Origin: Limonium bicolor
Taxonomy: Eukaryota; Streptophyta; Magnoliopsida; Caryophyllales; Plumbaginaceae
NCBI GenBank assembly: GCA_023374045.1
Contig: CM041779.1
Location: 294,944,167 to 295,008,166 of the forward strand
Direction: 5' to 3'
Length of the DNA: 64,000 nt
Part shown: piece by piece, positions 1 through 12,170 of the stretch
Layout of the letters: each line of letters begins with the position of its first letter
Position numbering within the stretch: the first letter of the stretch is position 1
Translations under genes and position numbers: made by a program
Notes under the pieces: model-generated
The model's database searches: none
The model's input: only the letters and a program-made list of their open reading frames with translations
What the model was told of the DNA's origin: nothing

Positions 1-2398
1 TACAAAATTTAAGCCCGACCGACCTTGCAAGTCCGGTCCCCAAGGTCGGCCCATTCCAGAGAGTTTTCTGGCTGGGTAAACTTGGCTCGGCGATCTTACA
101 GGTCCGGTCCCCAAGGTCGGTCTGCTCCAGACCCTAGTTTGGAAATGCATATTGGACTCCAAACTTCACCTTACATATCCTAGTATGTTCTAACCTCATT
201 TGGGCACTTCAACCACACCTTAAGGCCTCCATTAAACTCCTTAAATCACTCACCAAACCTCCTTAACCATTACACAAATTCTTACAAAATCTTTTACACT
301 ATAATGTTTTTCTTAAACTTCTGAGTGGTGTTTCTTACCTATGATAACAACTATCCCAAGGTGTTTCCTCATCACCAACAACATCATCTCCCAAGCATCT
401 TTCACCATCCAAAATTCCTTTATACAACTACTTGAAGTTTCCACAAGTTTATACCTCCTCCTTACAAGACATTATTTTTCTCCTAGTTTACCAATATTTG
501 CATAAGTCCTAAACACAATCCTCCCTGCCTTTGGTGCATCCCAAAGCACTCATTTTATTCTAAATCCTCCAAGATAATGTCTAAGTCATTCTAACACTCA
601 AGAACACCTCAATTTATTTTCTTTCATCAATAGAATACCTAGTCATTCCTAGCACTTCTTGTTCACCAAATCTCATTTAAAAACTCAAAACTCCTTGTAC
701 ATTAACCATATTTTGACATGGGTTTCACTAGCACATTGTTACACCAAAACACATAGTTTTCACCTTTAAACTATCAAGAACACCTAAATCCATCAAGAAC
801 ATTCCCACACACAAAACTTCACCCAATTACACTACATCACAATATAGTGCATAATTTAAATTGCTTGGCACTTAGGCCCTTAAATAACATGGCTCTTAGG
901 CCCTTAAATAGCATAAACCTTAAACACTGAATTTCCCACATATATATTGCCTTTGACCTGCAAATACACTCAACATCACATATGTCTTAATAATCTCCTT
1001 GTGAGTATTTTACTAACTCATTTACCATTGGCTCTTTAGGTAGTTTTTTAAAATCAAACTAAGCTCATTTTCCTTAAGGCATTAAAACTACATTAGGTTA
1101 GTTTTGTTTACCTCTTTTCTCCAAGGTTTCTTTCCTTGTTCTTGGACTGAAAATTAGCAAGGAAGCTTGATCACTTGTCAACCTTCTATCCAATACATAA
1201 GTAAGGGTAATGAGCATTCAAGCTTCAAGCTTCAACTTAAACTCACTTATAAACCTAATTTCAAATAATGTCTTAAAACACTTAAATGCTTGTTTTACCT
1301 TGGAAATGGAAGAGAGTTGGATTAACTAGCAAGAGAGGACTTCACTAAGCCCTCTGAAGATTGGAATGAAGCTATGGAAGATCAAAAGAAAACACCATGA
1401 AGAGGTAGCTTTCGGTCAAGCATAAAAATGAAAGGAAATGTTGTTTTTCTTTGGTTTCCCTTACCTTGAAGCAAAGGTGATCAACAAGGCATGAAAAGAT
1501 GAGCTCAAGCTCCTTCCATGGAGATTCATCTTGGCACCGAAATGGAGCTTTTGGAATTTAGAGAAGACAGATTGAAGAGCTTGATGAGATTAAGAGAATG
1601 GTGGTCTTGGAATTTAATTTGGTATATGGAGCTAAGAGATAATGGCAATGGAAGATGGAGGTGAAGTGTGTGCTGTAGCAAAACTGATGGTGGAAGGAAG
1701 AAGAGAGGTTGGAGACGGTGGGAAAACAAGAGGGAAATGAAGAATGAAGTGAGAAGTTGCTTTTTGAAAGATATTTGTACAAAAGCAAATAGTAAACTTA
1801 CTTATTTATTCTTTCTTCCTTATCCAACTAGCTAAGTATGGTGAGTCATACTTAAAAACCGGCCCCTTCTTTAGTTTAGGCTGATTTATGGTCTTGTTGA
1901 CCATTTAATTGACTTACATTGACTAATGTCTTAAACTAGTACTATTTGGGTACTATTCACTAATCAATGCACATAATTGTGAAATTTTTTATTTCCCATG
2001 ATTTAGACTTCCTAATGTGATACTAAGTAGTACACATGTTAATTAAAGAGTAATGATGGACAGTTAGCCATTCAAAACTCATTTACAAGCCAATTTTTCA
2101 AAATGTGCTTTAAGTCTCCTTAAAGCATATTTTGTGTTTTAACTTGTTTTCAAGCTTGGTTTTCTTTGGTAATTGATTTAACATGTTCAGTAACACGTAA
2201 ATAAGGTCTTGGTAAGCTCTTAGAGTCCTGACCAAGGTTATCCCAAGCTTAGAGCACATTTTTGCTCTAATTGCCTTTATGGTATTTTTATAGTGTTTCT
2301 ATGGTTTAAATTGTTCACCAATGTTTCTAAGGCACTTTTTAGCCTTAATATACCATGGATTAATATTTAAGAAACATATAAAGGTTTGGGGTATTTCA
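1..2398 (-). mobile_element. Tekay-type LTR, minus orientation, cut by window edge
   Basis: This stretch is homologous, in reverse complement, to the first part of the plus-strand LTR at 6747-10747. Shared landmarks include the CCGACC-rich motifs (15-125 here, 8990-9250 there), the sequence around 830-970 (8200-8290 there) and the terminal TGAAATACCCC, which appears here reversed at 2388-2398. No polypurine tract adjoins 2399, so this looks like the 5' LTR of a minus-strand element running off the left edge, or a solo LTR. It has no open frame of note. It was probably inserted into the AlkB-like sequence that starts at 2399. Confidence 0.75.
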
Positions 2399-2833
2399 AC
2401 GGAGCAACAATACCGAGTATACCTGAGGAGTTCCTTGCGGTCGTTAACCACGCCGTGGGAATTGCTCAGCAAGTTGAATCAGATTCAATTTTGAGTGTGA
2501 AGTGGACTTATGTATTGTTAACTTCACCCAGAAAGGTGGATGATTGGGTTTACACCAAGATAAGGACGAAACACCCGAGTCTCTGAGTAAGGGAGTACTC
2601 GTGGTGTCTTTGTCCATTAGTGATACCGCAGTCTTATGTATGGCGAGCAGAAGCGTGCTGATCTCGCAACAAAGTTGGTGTTAAAGTCAGGTGATGTGTT
2701 AATCATGGGTGGGCAGTCGAGGATGTTGTATCACGGCATCAAGAAGATCAAACTGAATACTGCACCTCCGACAGTAATCAATGCCACACACATGAAACCC
2801 GGGCGTTTGAATTTGACCTTTAGGCAATTTTGA
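2399..2833 (+). pseudogene. AlkB-like (ALKBH1-type) 2OG-Fe(II) dioxygenase fragment, decayed
   Basis: The three plus frames together give the C-terminal half of a plant AlkB homologue. These enzymes oxidatively demethylate nucleic acids using Fe(II) and 2-oxoglutarate. Visible in order: GATIPSIPEEF, LCIVNF, LGLHQDKDE with the HxD iron ligands at 2553-2561, GVLVVSLSISDTAV, LKSGDVLIMGGQSR, LYHGIKK with the second iron-ligand histidine near 2732, and a terminal GRLNLTFRQF followed by a stop at 2831. At least two frameshifts and one in-frame stop (near 2541) break it. No intron interrupts about 430 bp, which could mean a retrocopy, a single exon, or capture by a transposon. Its left end is cut exactly at the inverted LTR. 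The N-terminal half is not visible. Confidence 0.75.
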
Positions 2834-3040
2834 GGCCATGTATAACCATGTAATGTGTGAAACCAGTTGTATGTTAAGGATGCTATATATTTAGCTATGT
2901 CGACACAATGTAAACCGACTTATGGTGTAAGAGTGTGTTAATGAATAAAACGGTGTTATTTTTTAGTATACCAACCGTGTTGTTACCGTTGTACTTATAA
3001 AGTTTGTGAAATAAATTAGGTTGTGCACTCGGAACAGAAG
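2834..3040 (+). other. 3'-UTR-like spacer between AlkB fragment and chromovirus
   Basis: This is AT-rich sequence after the AlkB stop codon. It contains an AATAAA at 2944-2949 that would suit a plant polyadenylation signal. No coding similarity is seen. The junction with the truncated retroelement must lie between here and the protease frame at about 3045. Confidence 0.3.
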
Positions 3041-3044
3041 GTAC

Positions 3045-3432
3045 ACTGAGTGTGTGTACTGAGGTAGAAGCCGGCAAGAGCGGCACTATCCTCACTAGTA
3101 CCTTCCCAGTCAATGGCGTGGACGCATCGATCTTGTTCGACTCTGGAGCCTCACACACCTTTATCTCGCTTTCATTTGCGAGGAGGCTAGGGTTAGACGG
3201 TGAAGAGATGCCTGACTTTCTAGTCACTCTCCCGTCCAAAGAGCGGATCAAGTGTAACCGCTATTACCGAGATGCCACCGTCCGAATTACAGATGAAGAG
3301 TTCCCTATCGACATGAGAGTCGAGGGGCTCGGATTTGATGTAATTGTGAGGATGAACTGGTTGGAGCGGTACAAGGGTCAAATCCTATGTGCCGAGCACC
3401 GTCTATTCTTCAGAGTCCAGCTGGGGTTATGA
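3045..3432 (+). pseudogene. Retropepsin-like aspartic protease of the chromovirus
   Basis: The frame reads VNGVDASILFDSGASHTFIS, containing the aspartic protease D-S-G-A active-site signature of Ty3/gypsy Pol. It continues to a second conserved region around DVIVRMNWLERY. The enzyme would release Gag and Pol products from the polyprotein. About 125 residues remain, with no gag upstream. The frame stops at 3432, and about 170 bp of decayed linker precede the reverse transcriptase. Confidence 0.75.
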
Positions 3433-3628
3433 TTTCATACCGCCAGAGGCCTAGGGAGCCTTCGACTCAGATCATCACCGTCATGGCTATGTATCGTGAG
3501 TTACGATGAAAAATGATGTGTACCTCTGCTATGTCCAGGACATAGAGAGAGGAGAGAGATCCGGAGTTTAGCCCACCGAGTGTGTAGTAGTGTCAGAGTG
3601 TCTAATGTTTTCTTAAGGAACAGCCAGG

Positions 3629-4506
3629 TATGCCACCAGCACGGGCAGTGGAATTCAAAATTGTTGTTCCGGGAACGGAACCAATAGTGAAGGCGCCCTA
3701 CCGTATGGCTCCAGCTGAGATGACAGAGCTCAAGAGCAGCTACGAGACCTACTCGACAAGGGATTTATACGCCTGAGCGTTTCACCATGGGGAGCACCGG
3801 TCCTCTTCGTGAAGAAGAAGGACGGTAGTCTCCGCCTCTGCATCGATTACAGGGAACTAAATGCTGTTACGGTGAAGAATCGTTATCCATTACCACGTAT
3901 TGATGATTTATTCGACCAATTTAAAGGAGCATCAGTATTCTCCAAGATCGACTTGCGATCCGGTTACCACCAAATCGCAATCCGAGAAGGTGACATTGAG
4001 AAGACCACATTCCGAACCAGGTACGGTCACTACAAGTTCACGATCATGCCGTTTGGTCTATCCAATGCACTGGCTAAGTTTATGGACTTAATGAACCGCT
4101 TGTTTCGAGATCAGTTGGACAAGTCAGTGGTAGTCTTCATCGATGATATTCTTGTATATTCAAAGTCGAAGGGTGAGCATGAAAGCCACCTGAGAAGTGT
4201 GTTGCAAACATTAAGGGAGAACCAGTGTATGCAAAATTCTCCAAGTTTGAATTCTGGTTGAACCAAGTTTCTTTTCTTGGTCATGTTATTTCTGAGGCTG
4301 GGATCGTTGTGGACCCGGCCAAGATTGATGCAGTGCGCACCTGGCCTAGGCCGAAGGCGGTTACCGACATCCGGAGCTTCCTCGGTCTGGCAGGATATTA
4401 TAGGAGGTTTGTGAAGAACTTCTCCAGTGTCTTGAAGCCGATGACTTCCTCAATGAAGAAGGATGCACCATTCGAGTGGATAGACGACTGTGAGAGTTCC
4501 TTCTAG
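3629..4506 (+). pseudogene. Reverse transcriptase domain, chromovirus pol
   Basis: The domain copies element RNA into DNA. Seen: [11 protein letters not shown] at the start, [45 protein letters not shown] and the catalytic [11 protein letters not shown] with FIDD at 4136-4147. The connection follows with [11 protein letters not shown] and [15 protein letters not shown] break near 3760 and a frame change near 4225 split it, and an in-frame stop lies at 4504. Homology is unambiguous but activity is lost. Confidence 0.85.
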
Positions 4507-4910
4507 AGCATCAAGGACGCTCTGACTTCTGCACCAGTGCTGACTATACCAGACGGTACAGATGGTTTTGAGGTCTACTGCGACGCATCAGGTAGAGGTA
4601 TGGGTTGTGTGTTGATGCAACACGGGAAGGTCGTGGCATACGCCTCCCGACAGCTGAAGAAGCATGAAGAAAACTACCCTACCCACGATTTAGAATCGGG
4701 TGCCATTGTCTTCGCCTTGAAGATATGGCGACATCATTTGTATGGGGTAAGCGTGACAATTTATTCACCACAAAAGTCTGAAGTATCTGTTCACTCAGAA
4801 AGAGTTGAACATGAGGCAAAGAAGGTGGGTCGAGTTTCTGAACGACAAAGACATCAACCTTCAGTACAATGAAGGTAAGGCGAATGTGGTAATTGATGCA
4901 TTGAGTCGCC
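4507..4910 (+). pseudogene. RNase H domain, chromovirus pol
   Basis: [20 protein letters not shown] carries the first acidic residue of retroviral-type RNase H. It is followed by [20 protein letters not shown] and a frameshifted version of the usual D-H-K-S-L-K region near 4765. The 3' part reads on in another frame to the conserved end of the domain near 4905 (DALSRR). It would degrade the RNA strand during reverse transcription. Frame breaks fall around 4765 and 4790. Confidence 0.8.
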
Positions 4911-5015
4911 GAGCACACTCTCTCCATTCGCTAGTCTCTCACTCTAGCTTGGTTGAAGAGGTGCGGAGTGCTTAGATGCCGGATCAATACATGCAAGAGA
5001 TCAGGCAGAAGCTGA

Positions 5016-6000
5016 TTGATGGCACACTCGAGAGTCAGAAGTATGACTTCCGACTTCACGATGATGAACCTGATTAGGCTGAATGGCCAACTATGTATTC
5101 CGAGAAGTAGCGCCGAGCTGAAGAAGCGCATACTGAGTGAATCCCATTGTTCCACTACTTCGATTCACCCCGGAGCTTCAAAGATGTATAAGGATATGAA
5201 AAGGTATTTTTGGTGGACTGGAATGAAAAAGGATGTGAATGATTATGTTGTGAGGTGTCTCACTTGTCAGAAAGTCAAGTTTGAGCACCGACGGCCTGGC
5301 GGTATGGTGCAACCAATGCCAATGCCAGAGTGGAAGTTTCATGACATTTCCATGGACTTCGTAGTAGGGCTTCCGCCTACAAGGGGAGGTCTGAATATGA
5401 TATCGGTCGTTGTTGACCTACTGACCAAGGTGGCCTGATTCATTCCGATGAATGACACTTGGAAAGTGACAAAGCTAGCAGAGCTCTTCGACCGAGAGAT
5501 TATACGGCATCATGGGGTACCGAAGACTATCGTGTCTGATAAGGATACCAGATTCCTCTCGAGGTACTGAAGATCTACACGGGAAGCGCTTGGTACCGAG
5601 CTGAAGCTGAGTACAGCATTCCACCCTCAGATAGATGGTCAAAGTGAGCGCACCATTCAGACGCTCGAAGATATGTTACGTGCATGTGCACTTGACTTTC
5701 AGACCAGCTGGATTGATAAGTTGCACTTGATCGAGTTTAGCTACAACAACAATTACCATGCTTCGATCAAGATGTCTCCTTTCCAGGCATTGTACGGTAG
5801 ACCATGCCGCACACCATTATGCTGGGATGAGTCGAGTGAGACGGTCATTATAGGGCCCGAATATCTAGAGCAAGTACAAGCAGAAGTACGCCAGATCCGA
5901 GCTAACATGAAGGCAGCTCAAGATAGGCATAAAACATATGCCGATGTGCGCCGACATGACCTGGTGTTCGCCGTGGGCGACCAGGTATTTCTTAGAGTTT
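5016..6000 (+). pseudogene. Integrase of the chromovirus
   Basis: The HHCC zinc finger is visible between about 5140 and 5270, ending in RCLTCQ. The catalytic core follows: a first Asp in FHDISMDFVVGLP, a second in IVSDKDTRF near 5540, and the Glu region DGQSERTIQTLED near 5640. The core continues with WIDKLHLIEFSYNNN and MSPFQALYGRPCRTPLCWDE. The enzyme inserts the DNA copy into the host. Stops at 5437 and 5568 interrupt it. Confidence 0.85.
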
Positions 6001-6395
6001 CGCTCATGAAGGGTGTGTTTCGTTTTGGCCAAAAAGGCAAGTTGAGCCCAAAATATATGGGGCCTTATGTTGTGATGGAGCGGATAGGCCCGGTAGCTTA
6101 CAGGCTTGATCTGCTTGCTGAGCTGGGCAAGGTACATGATGTATTTCATGTATCACAGTTGAAGAAATATATGTCTCATCCGTCTCATGTACTTCAGCCC
6201 GAAAGGCTAACATTAGAGCCGACCATGCGATCAGTGGAGACTCCCGTACGGATTCTAGATACTAAGACTCGGGACACTCGCCATAAGTCTGTTCGACTGG
6301 TGAAGGTTCTCTGGTGTAACTAGGAAGTTGAAGAGGCCACTTGGGAGCTGGAGGATAGAATGAGGGTGAAGTACCCGTCGTTGTTTACTCACTAG
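6001..6395 (+). pseudogene. Integrase C-terminus with chromodomain-like tail
   Basis: The GPY/F module is seen as KLSPKYMGPYVVMERIGPVAYRLDLL, then VHDVFHVSQLKKY. A chromodomain-like segment follows, ending in EEATWELEDRMRVKYPSLF before a stop at about 6393. Chromodomains direct integration of chromoviruses toward particular chromatin. An in-frame TAG at 6321 replaces a conserved position. The tail identifies the element as a chromovirus. Confidence 0.75.
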
Positions 6396-6733
6396 TTTTC
6401 GTATGTATAGGGTACGGGGCGTACCCCTATTTAAGGGGGGTAGAGCCGTTTCGGTTATGTATGTAAGGCATGTATTTGAAATACATTGTTCAGACCTTTG
6501 AGTTTGGATGTGGTTATGTTATGGATGTGGTTATATTGCCCGAACCGTTGAGCCCGAGGTTATTATGTAAGGTATGTTATGTTATGAATGTGGTTATGTT
6601 ACCCAGACTGTTAAGTCCGAGGTTGTTATGTAAAAGTATGTTTTAGTATGGAGGTTGTATCTTGCAAGTAATCCCTGTGTTCTAATTAAAAAGATACGAG
6701 GGAAACTATGAACTTTGAGGACAAAGTTCTTTT

Positions 6734-6746
6734 AAGGGGGGTAGAT
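6734..6746 (+). other. Polypurine tract of the chromovirus
   Basis: The purine run AAGGGGGGTAGA sits immediately before the LTR start TGAAATACCCC at 6747. This is the usual priming site for plus-strand DNA synthesis. Confidence 0.75.
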
Positions 6747-9700
6747 TGAAATACCCCGAACCCAAATATGTTATTTAAATGTTAAACTATGGTATATTAT
6801 AGCTAAAAAGTGCCTTATAAATGTTAGTAAGCAATTTAAACCATAGTAAACACAATAAAGTACCATTAAGGCAATTTGAGCAAAAACATGCTCTAAGCTT
6901 GAGATAACCTTGGTTAAGACTCAAAGAGCTTACCAAGACTTTATTAAATTGCTAATGGACATGTTAAACCAATTACAAAAGAAAACCAAGCTCAAAACAA
7001 GTTAAAACACAAATTGTGCTTTAAGGAGTCTTAAAGCACATTTTTGAAAAATTATCTTGGAAATGGGTTTTGAGTGGCTAAATGCCCATCATTATACCTT
7101 AAAAGATATGTGTGATACTTAGTATCACATTAGGAAGTCTAAATCAATGGGAAATCAAAATTTCACAAATATGTGCACTAATTTGCGAATAGTGCTCAAA
7201 TAGTACCTAGTTTAGACTTAAGTCAAATTAGCTTAAGTAAATGGTCAACAAAGACCATAAATATCTTAACCATGTAAGGGGGCCAGTTTTTAAGCAAGGT
7301 GAGTCATCACCACATGCTAGTTTATTAAGGAAGAAGAAGGAAATAAGTAAATAAAGACTATTTACTTTATCACTTAAATATCTTACAAAACTCCCTCTCT
7401 CTTCACTTTCCTTCATTTCCTCTCATTCCCACCGTCTTCTTCCTTCATTCTTCCAGCTCCAACCAGTTTTTCTACAGCACCTCTTCATTCTCCAACTTCA
7501 TTTCATTGTTAAATGCAACTCCATGCTCCAAATCCAATTCCAAGACCACCTTTGTTCTAGTTAGAGCAAGCTCTTCATTTCTATCTTTTCAAATCTCCAA
7601 GAACTCAAGTTTGATTCCATGGATAATCTCCATTGAAGGAGGAAAATCTCTACTTCTTGCACCTTGTTGTTCTCCTTTGCTTCAAGGTAAGAAAGGCCAA
7701 AGAAAATTCATGTTTCCTCTCATTTCATACATGGTCGAAAATCAACTTTGATGGTGCCTTGTTTTGCTCTATTAGTAGCTTAATTTTATCCTCAAAGGAC
7801 TAGGAGGAGTCCTACCTTGCTTCTTAATCAAGCTCTCTTCCAATTCCAAGGTAAATATCAATCCTAGTGTTTAAAACACTTCTTGTAATTTAGGGTTGTT
7901 CATGAGTTAAGTATAAGGCTTAATGCTCATTACCCTTATTTGTGTATTGGTTAGAAGGTTGACAAGTGAACAAGTCCTTGCCGATTTTCAATCAAAAGAA
8001 AACAAGAAAGAAAGTCTTGAAGAGGAAGAGGTAAATGACCTATCCTAATGTAGTGTTGTGCCTTAGAAAATTGAGCTTTAATTGCTTAATTAACAACCTA
8101 AAGAGCCAATGGGAAATGAGTTAGTAAACTATCCACAAGGTGGATTATAAGGACATGGGAGCATTGTTGTGTGTATTTGCAGGTTGAAGGCATTTATATG
8201 TGGAAATTCAGTGTTTAAGGTTATTGCAATTTAAGGGCCTAAGTGCCAGGCAATTTAAGTTTATGCACTATATTGTGATGTAGTGTAGTTTGGGTGTAGT
8301 TTGTGTGTAAAGAACATTCATAGTGGATTTGAATGTCTTGATTTGTTTAAGGATGAAAAACCATGTGTTTGTGTGTAAGAATGTGCTAGGGAAACCATGT
8401 CAAAATTTAGTGGAGAAACCAAGACTTTTAAGTGCTTTGGTGAAGTATGGTGACCTAGGTTGTTCTAGGGATTTTAAGGATTAAAATTGGTGAAGGAAAA
8501 TGAGTCATGGAGTTCTTGAGTGTTCAAATGACTTAGGAATTGTCTTGGAGGATTTAGAGTTCAAATGGGTGATTTAGATACACCAAAGTCATGGAATGAG
8601 TGTTGTTAGGACTTGTGCAAAGTTTGATAACAAGAGGTATAATACCTTGTGAAGGATTAAGTGTGAACTTGTGGAAAATACCTTAAGGAGTGTGAGTAAA
8701 GGAGATGGTGATGATGCATAATAATGCTTAGGAGTGGTTATCATGCTTGTGAAGAAACTTTTGGTTAGTCTAAGTTGTAGGCATAATCTACCACTTAGAA
8801 ATCCTAAGGAAAATGTTACAAGTGTTAGGAACCTTTGTAAGAAATTGAATAAGTGTTTAAGGGATTTAGAAGTGAGTTAATCAATGAGCAAGATGGATGA
8901 TTTAAGAGAGTTTTAGAGTGCCAAAATGCTGGTAACTCATACTAGGATACTTGTGGAAGAGTTTGGGAAAAGATAGACATTTTTGGGAAGGTTCTACTGT
9001 TGACCGACCCAGGGGACCGACCCAATCAGACTAGGATTTTCAAGTGGAGAAGTTTCTGACTTAGACCGACCCAGAAGGTCTTGGGTCGGTCGTGAGTCGG
9101 TCGCATGTTAAATGTTCAGTTGGGGAGTTTCTGACTCCGACCGACCTAGAGGGTCTTGGGTCGGTCGAGAGGAATTTTTGGAACCCGGATGTCTCTACAT
9201 CCGACCGACCCAGGGGGTTGGGTTGGTCGGTGGGTCGGTCGGGCTGTGTATAAAAAAAACAGAAAAGAAAATGTGGCTTAAGTAGTAAACCCTAGTGTGT
9301 GTGTGTAATAAGGATAAACAAGTGTAGTTAAATGTGAAAGCATGTCATATAAGCATGTAAAATACTTAGTTAATCGGGAATTGAATATGATAATTAACCG
9401 ATGTTACTAATTATGTATAGGATCTGCATTCGGTGGTCAACGAACGTAGCAGGGACCAAGGTATGGTTTTCTTGCAGTCTGTTTGCTACCGGTTTACACC
9501 GGCTTGTGTGTTGTTTTTTTCTGGATGTTTATGACTTTGTAAGACTTAAATCATGAAATGAGTTTATAGTCATTGTTATTATTGTGGCGTGTGTGCTCCC
9601 GATACCATTAACCTTGAATACATGCTAACCAGTTAGTTAATCAAAGTTAGGATTACGTAAGAGAGCGGTATTCGGTTTTTAACGTTTCAACATACGGAAC

Positions 9701-10747
9701 GTTCTAACTACGGCTATCCGTGTGCTAGTTGTGGTTTGGGTTGTTAACATGTATCTCATCTCCCTTGTATACCTAACTGGGCTTAAACACTTACGGTGTG
9801 ATTTAATGTGTTAAGTTCCAACAACGGAACTATTAACAAGTGAATAACCGGGGGCGAGGAATCCGGGTGTCCGGTCGCTCTTGTATGGTGGGGTGTCGAT
9901 ATCTGAATCAGATTTGACTCTCCTTAAGGTAATGATTGTCTCTCCTTCTTGGATTACAATCGCCCGCAAGCCTAATTAAAGGCTTTCCTACCTGACTTTT
10001 GTTCGGGCTAGGGGGATTATGGTAAGTTGTGTTTGGATCACTATATCCGACGCATCTTTGGGGAAGGGTTAATGTTCGACAAACAGAATGGTAACCCGTT
10101 TATGTACAAGCTTAATATGAGATTGAAATCATTCTCTAGGCTTACCAGGTTTGGCTAACTATTGTTTGGTTCATTTCCTAAAGTGAATCGTTCCTATTAT
10201 GGTATGTATGTGTGTGGTTGCTATGCAATGATTATTGCTATGCTTATGTATGTTGAATGTTAAAATTAATTCCATGTCATTATGAGAATTAGTTGCATGT
10301 ATCCCGATAGCCGATGGGCTGCACGTTAATCATACCAGCCAAAGGTTGTTGGACCCCTTTGGGGCACCATATTTATTTTGCAGGATGAGGATTGAAGATG
10401 CGGAGTGGCTTTAGGTTTTAAGTCTAATGAATACTTGTATTTTTGGATATGGGACCCGGGATGCGCCTGTGCTCCCGTGGTAAATATTTTGGTAGCGTCA
10501 GATTGGTTATGATGGTTGTATATATATATATATATTTACACTCGATATAGTTGGTTTGAAATTTTGGATATCAGTAACTAATGCTCGGGAGTCTGTGTCC
10601 ATCAGACCGATACAACTGTACGGATTTAGCCTTGTTAGCCACGTGGGTGGCTAACGGCGTGTAACACCGTTTGTTTTGGTTAAGGTTAATTTATATATTT
10701 CTGCTACGTTAACCGTTTATTGTTAAGTTAGCAGTTGGGGTGTTACA
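6747..10747 (+). repeat. 3' LTR of the Tekay-like chromovirus, about 4.0 kb
   Basis: It begins TGAAATACCCC after the polypurine tract and ends GGGTGTTACA at 10747, giving TG...CA termini. Its first 2.4 kb match the inverted copy at 1-2398. It contains a CCGACC repeat block (8990-9250) and a short TA run near 10519-10535. Short open frames inside it, such as 7506-7751, show no family resemblance. Confidence 0.75.
8990..9250 (+). repeat. CCGACC/GGTCGG quasi-palindromic repeats inside the LTR
   Basis: Three to four imperfect units of roughly 80 bp carry GACCGACCCA followed by TGGGTCGGTC, so each unit can fold on itself. A degenerate version sits in the inverted LTR at 15-125. The block is far more GC- and CpG-rich than the rest of the LTR. 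Confidence 0.7.
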
Positions 10748-12170
10748 TATATATACCTGGTACGTATAATAATAGTTGCATTAGCACAAAGAATGGTATA
10801 AGGATCCTGTATATGGAAAACCCAGGCAATAATATCTTCCTCGAGTCACCAAATCACAATAGAGGAAGAAATAAAAGAAGCATGAATTTCCATTGTTAAA
10901 GCAACACAAAGGAAAGAATCATACTGAAGTTAATTAATTGATGTTTGCTACTACACATACTCACCAGTTTATAGCAGTTAAAAGTGTTAAGATTAAAGGG
11001 AGAAATGTGGATCGCGAAAAAACAAAAGGGTCACTACGCGCAGTTGGAATTCCAATTCGGTCAGTTAAAAATGATCATTTTGTTCTTGTTTTAACAATTA
11101 CAGTATATATAAAAAACTTGTGACATATTACGAGCAACACTCAAATTAATTTCATTATATAAGGAGGATGGATACGTTATGAAACCATATTCAAATTCAG
11201 AAATCATATTGAAATACTCGCGTATTTTGAGTTAGGAAATTCATATAATTTAATCAATACGATTGGGTTTAATTTTATAACGGATCGTTATTGAGGTATT
11301 GGATTAATTCGAAGTTAGTGATTAGTAATGGGCCAGGAAAATGGGAATAATTATTTTATCCTTTCTTCTAAATCAAGCATTTTTAATATATTCTCTTCCT
11401 TTCCTGAATTACCTATTATTATTATTATTATTATTATTCCTATCTTCTACCGAGATGATACATTCATCTTTATCTTCTTCTAGAAATAATCACCCAATTT
11501 TACTTTTTATCTTTTTCTAAAATAATTATCCTTATCCCTCTCTAAGATAATTACGTTCATTTTTATCCCTTCCTAACTGATTAATTATTTTACTTCTTAC
11601 CTTCTTTCAAATTAATTATGTATTTTCTTCTTATCTTCTCCCAACTTATTTACTCCATAATAATTTATTCTCCTTTTAAAACTAATCATTATATTATCCT
11701 CCTCATTTCTTTTAAATAAATTATTCTATTTAAACTCTCTTCCCTTCTTCATCTTCATCATCGATGGTGCGATGCTTTACGCTCATCTTCTCCAAATACC
11801 AAAAACTCTCATTCTCCCCTGTTGTTTTTATTGATGGATATTGATTGCTGGGAAGGAAATGATTTTTGATTGTCAATGAAGATTGTTGGTGTTGGTTATT
11901 TAATAATTCAAAGGGTTTTCAAAATGTATTTTACACAATGAGGCAGAATTTTCTCAGTGTCACTGATTTGCGTGGTCCTTCTTACTTGTATATTTATTTT
12001 CTGATCGTAGCTATGGATGATTGAGACTTGGGGCTAGGGATTACGTTACCATATAGATGCTAGGAGTTTTTTTATATTATTGAGGTACGTTGTTTTGGAG
12101 ACACAATGTTTTGGATATTTATCTTCGATGTTTTGTTAGAAATTAGCCTGAGCACTCAAAGGGTTGAGTG
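10748..12170. other. Gene-free AT-rich stretch with ATT microsatellite
   Basis: No coding similarity or RNA gene is seen. The notable items are an (ATT)n microsatellite at about 11414-11438 and pyrimidine-rich sequence from 11440 to 11760. The stretch directly follows the chromovirus LTR. Confidence 0.5.

Larger units (their letters stand above)
3041..10747 (+). mobile_element. Ty3/gypsy chromovirus (Tekay-like), 5'-truncated
   Basis: The element has protease, RT, RNase H, integrase and a C-terminal chromodomain-like segment, then a polypurine tract and a 4-kb LTR. This order, with long LTRs, is typical of the Tekay/Del clade. The 5' LTR, primer-binding site and gag are absent: the protease follows directly on the AlkB fragment. 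The coding region has many stops and frameshifts, so the copy is dead. The boundary near 3041 is estimated. Confidence 0.8.

Noticed and set aside
1526..1788. Minus-strand frames of 67 and 76 codons
   Set aside because: They lie wholly within the inverted LTR and correspond to the same LTR region as the frame at 7506-7751. No protein family is apparent.
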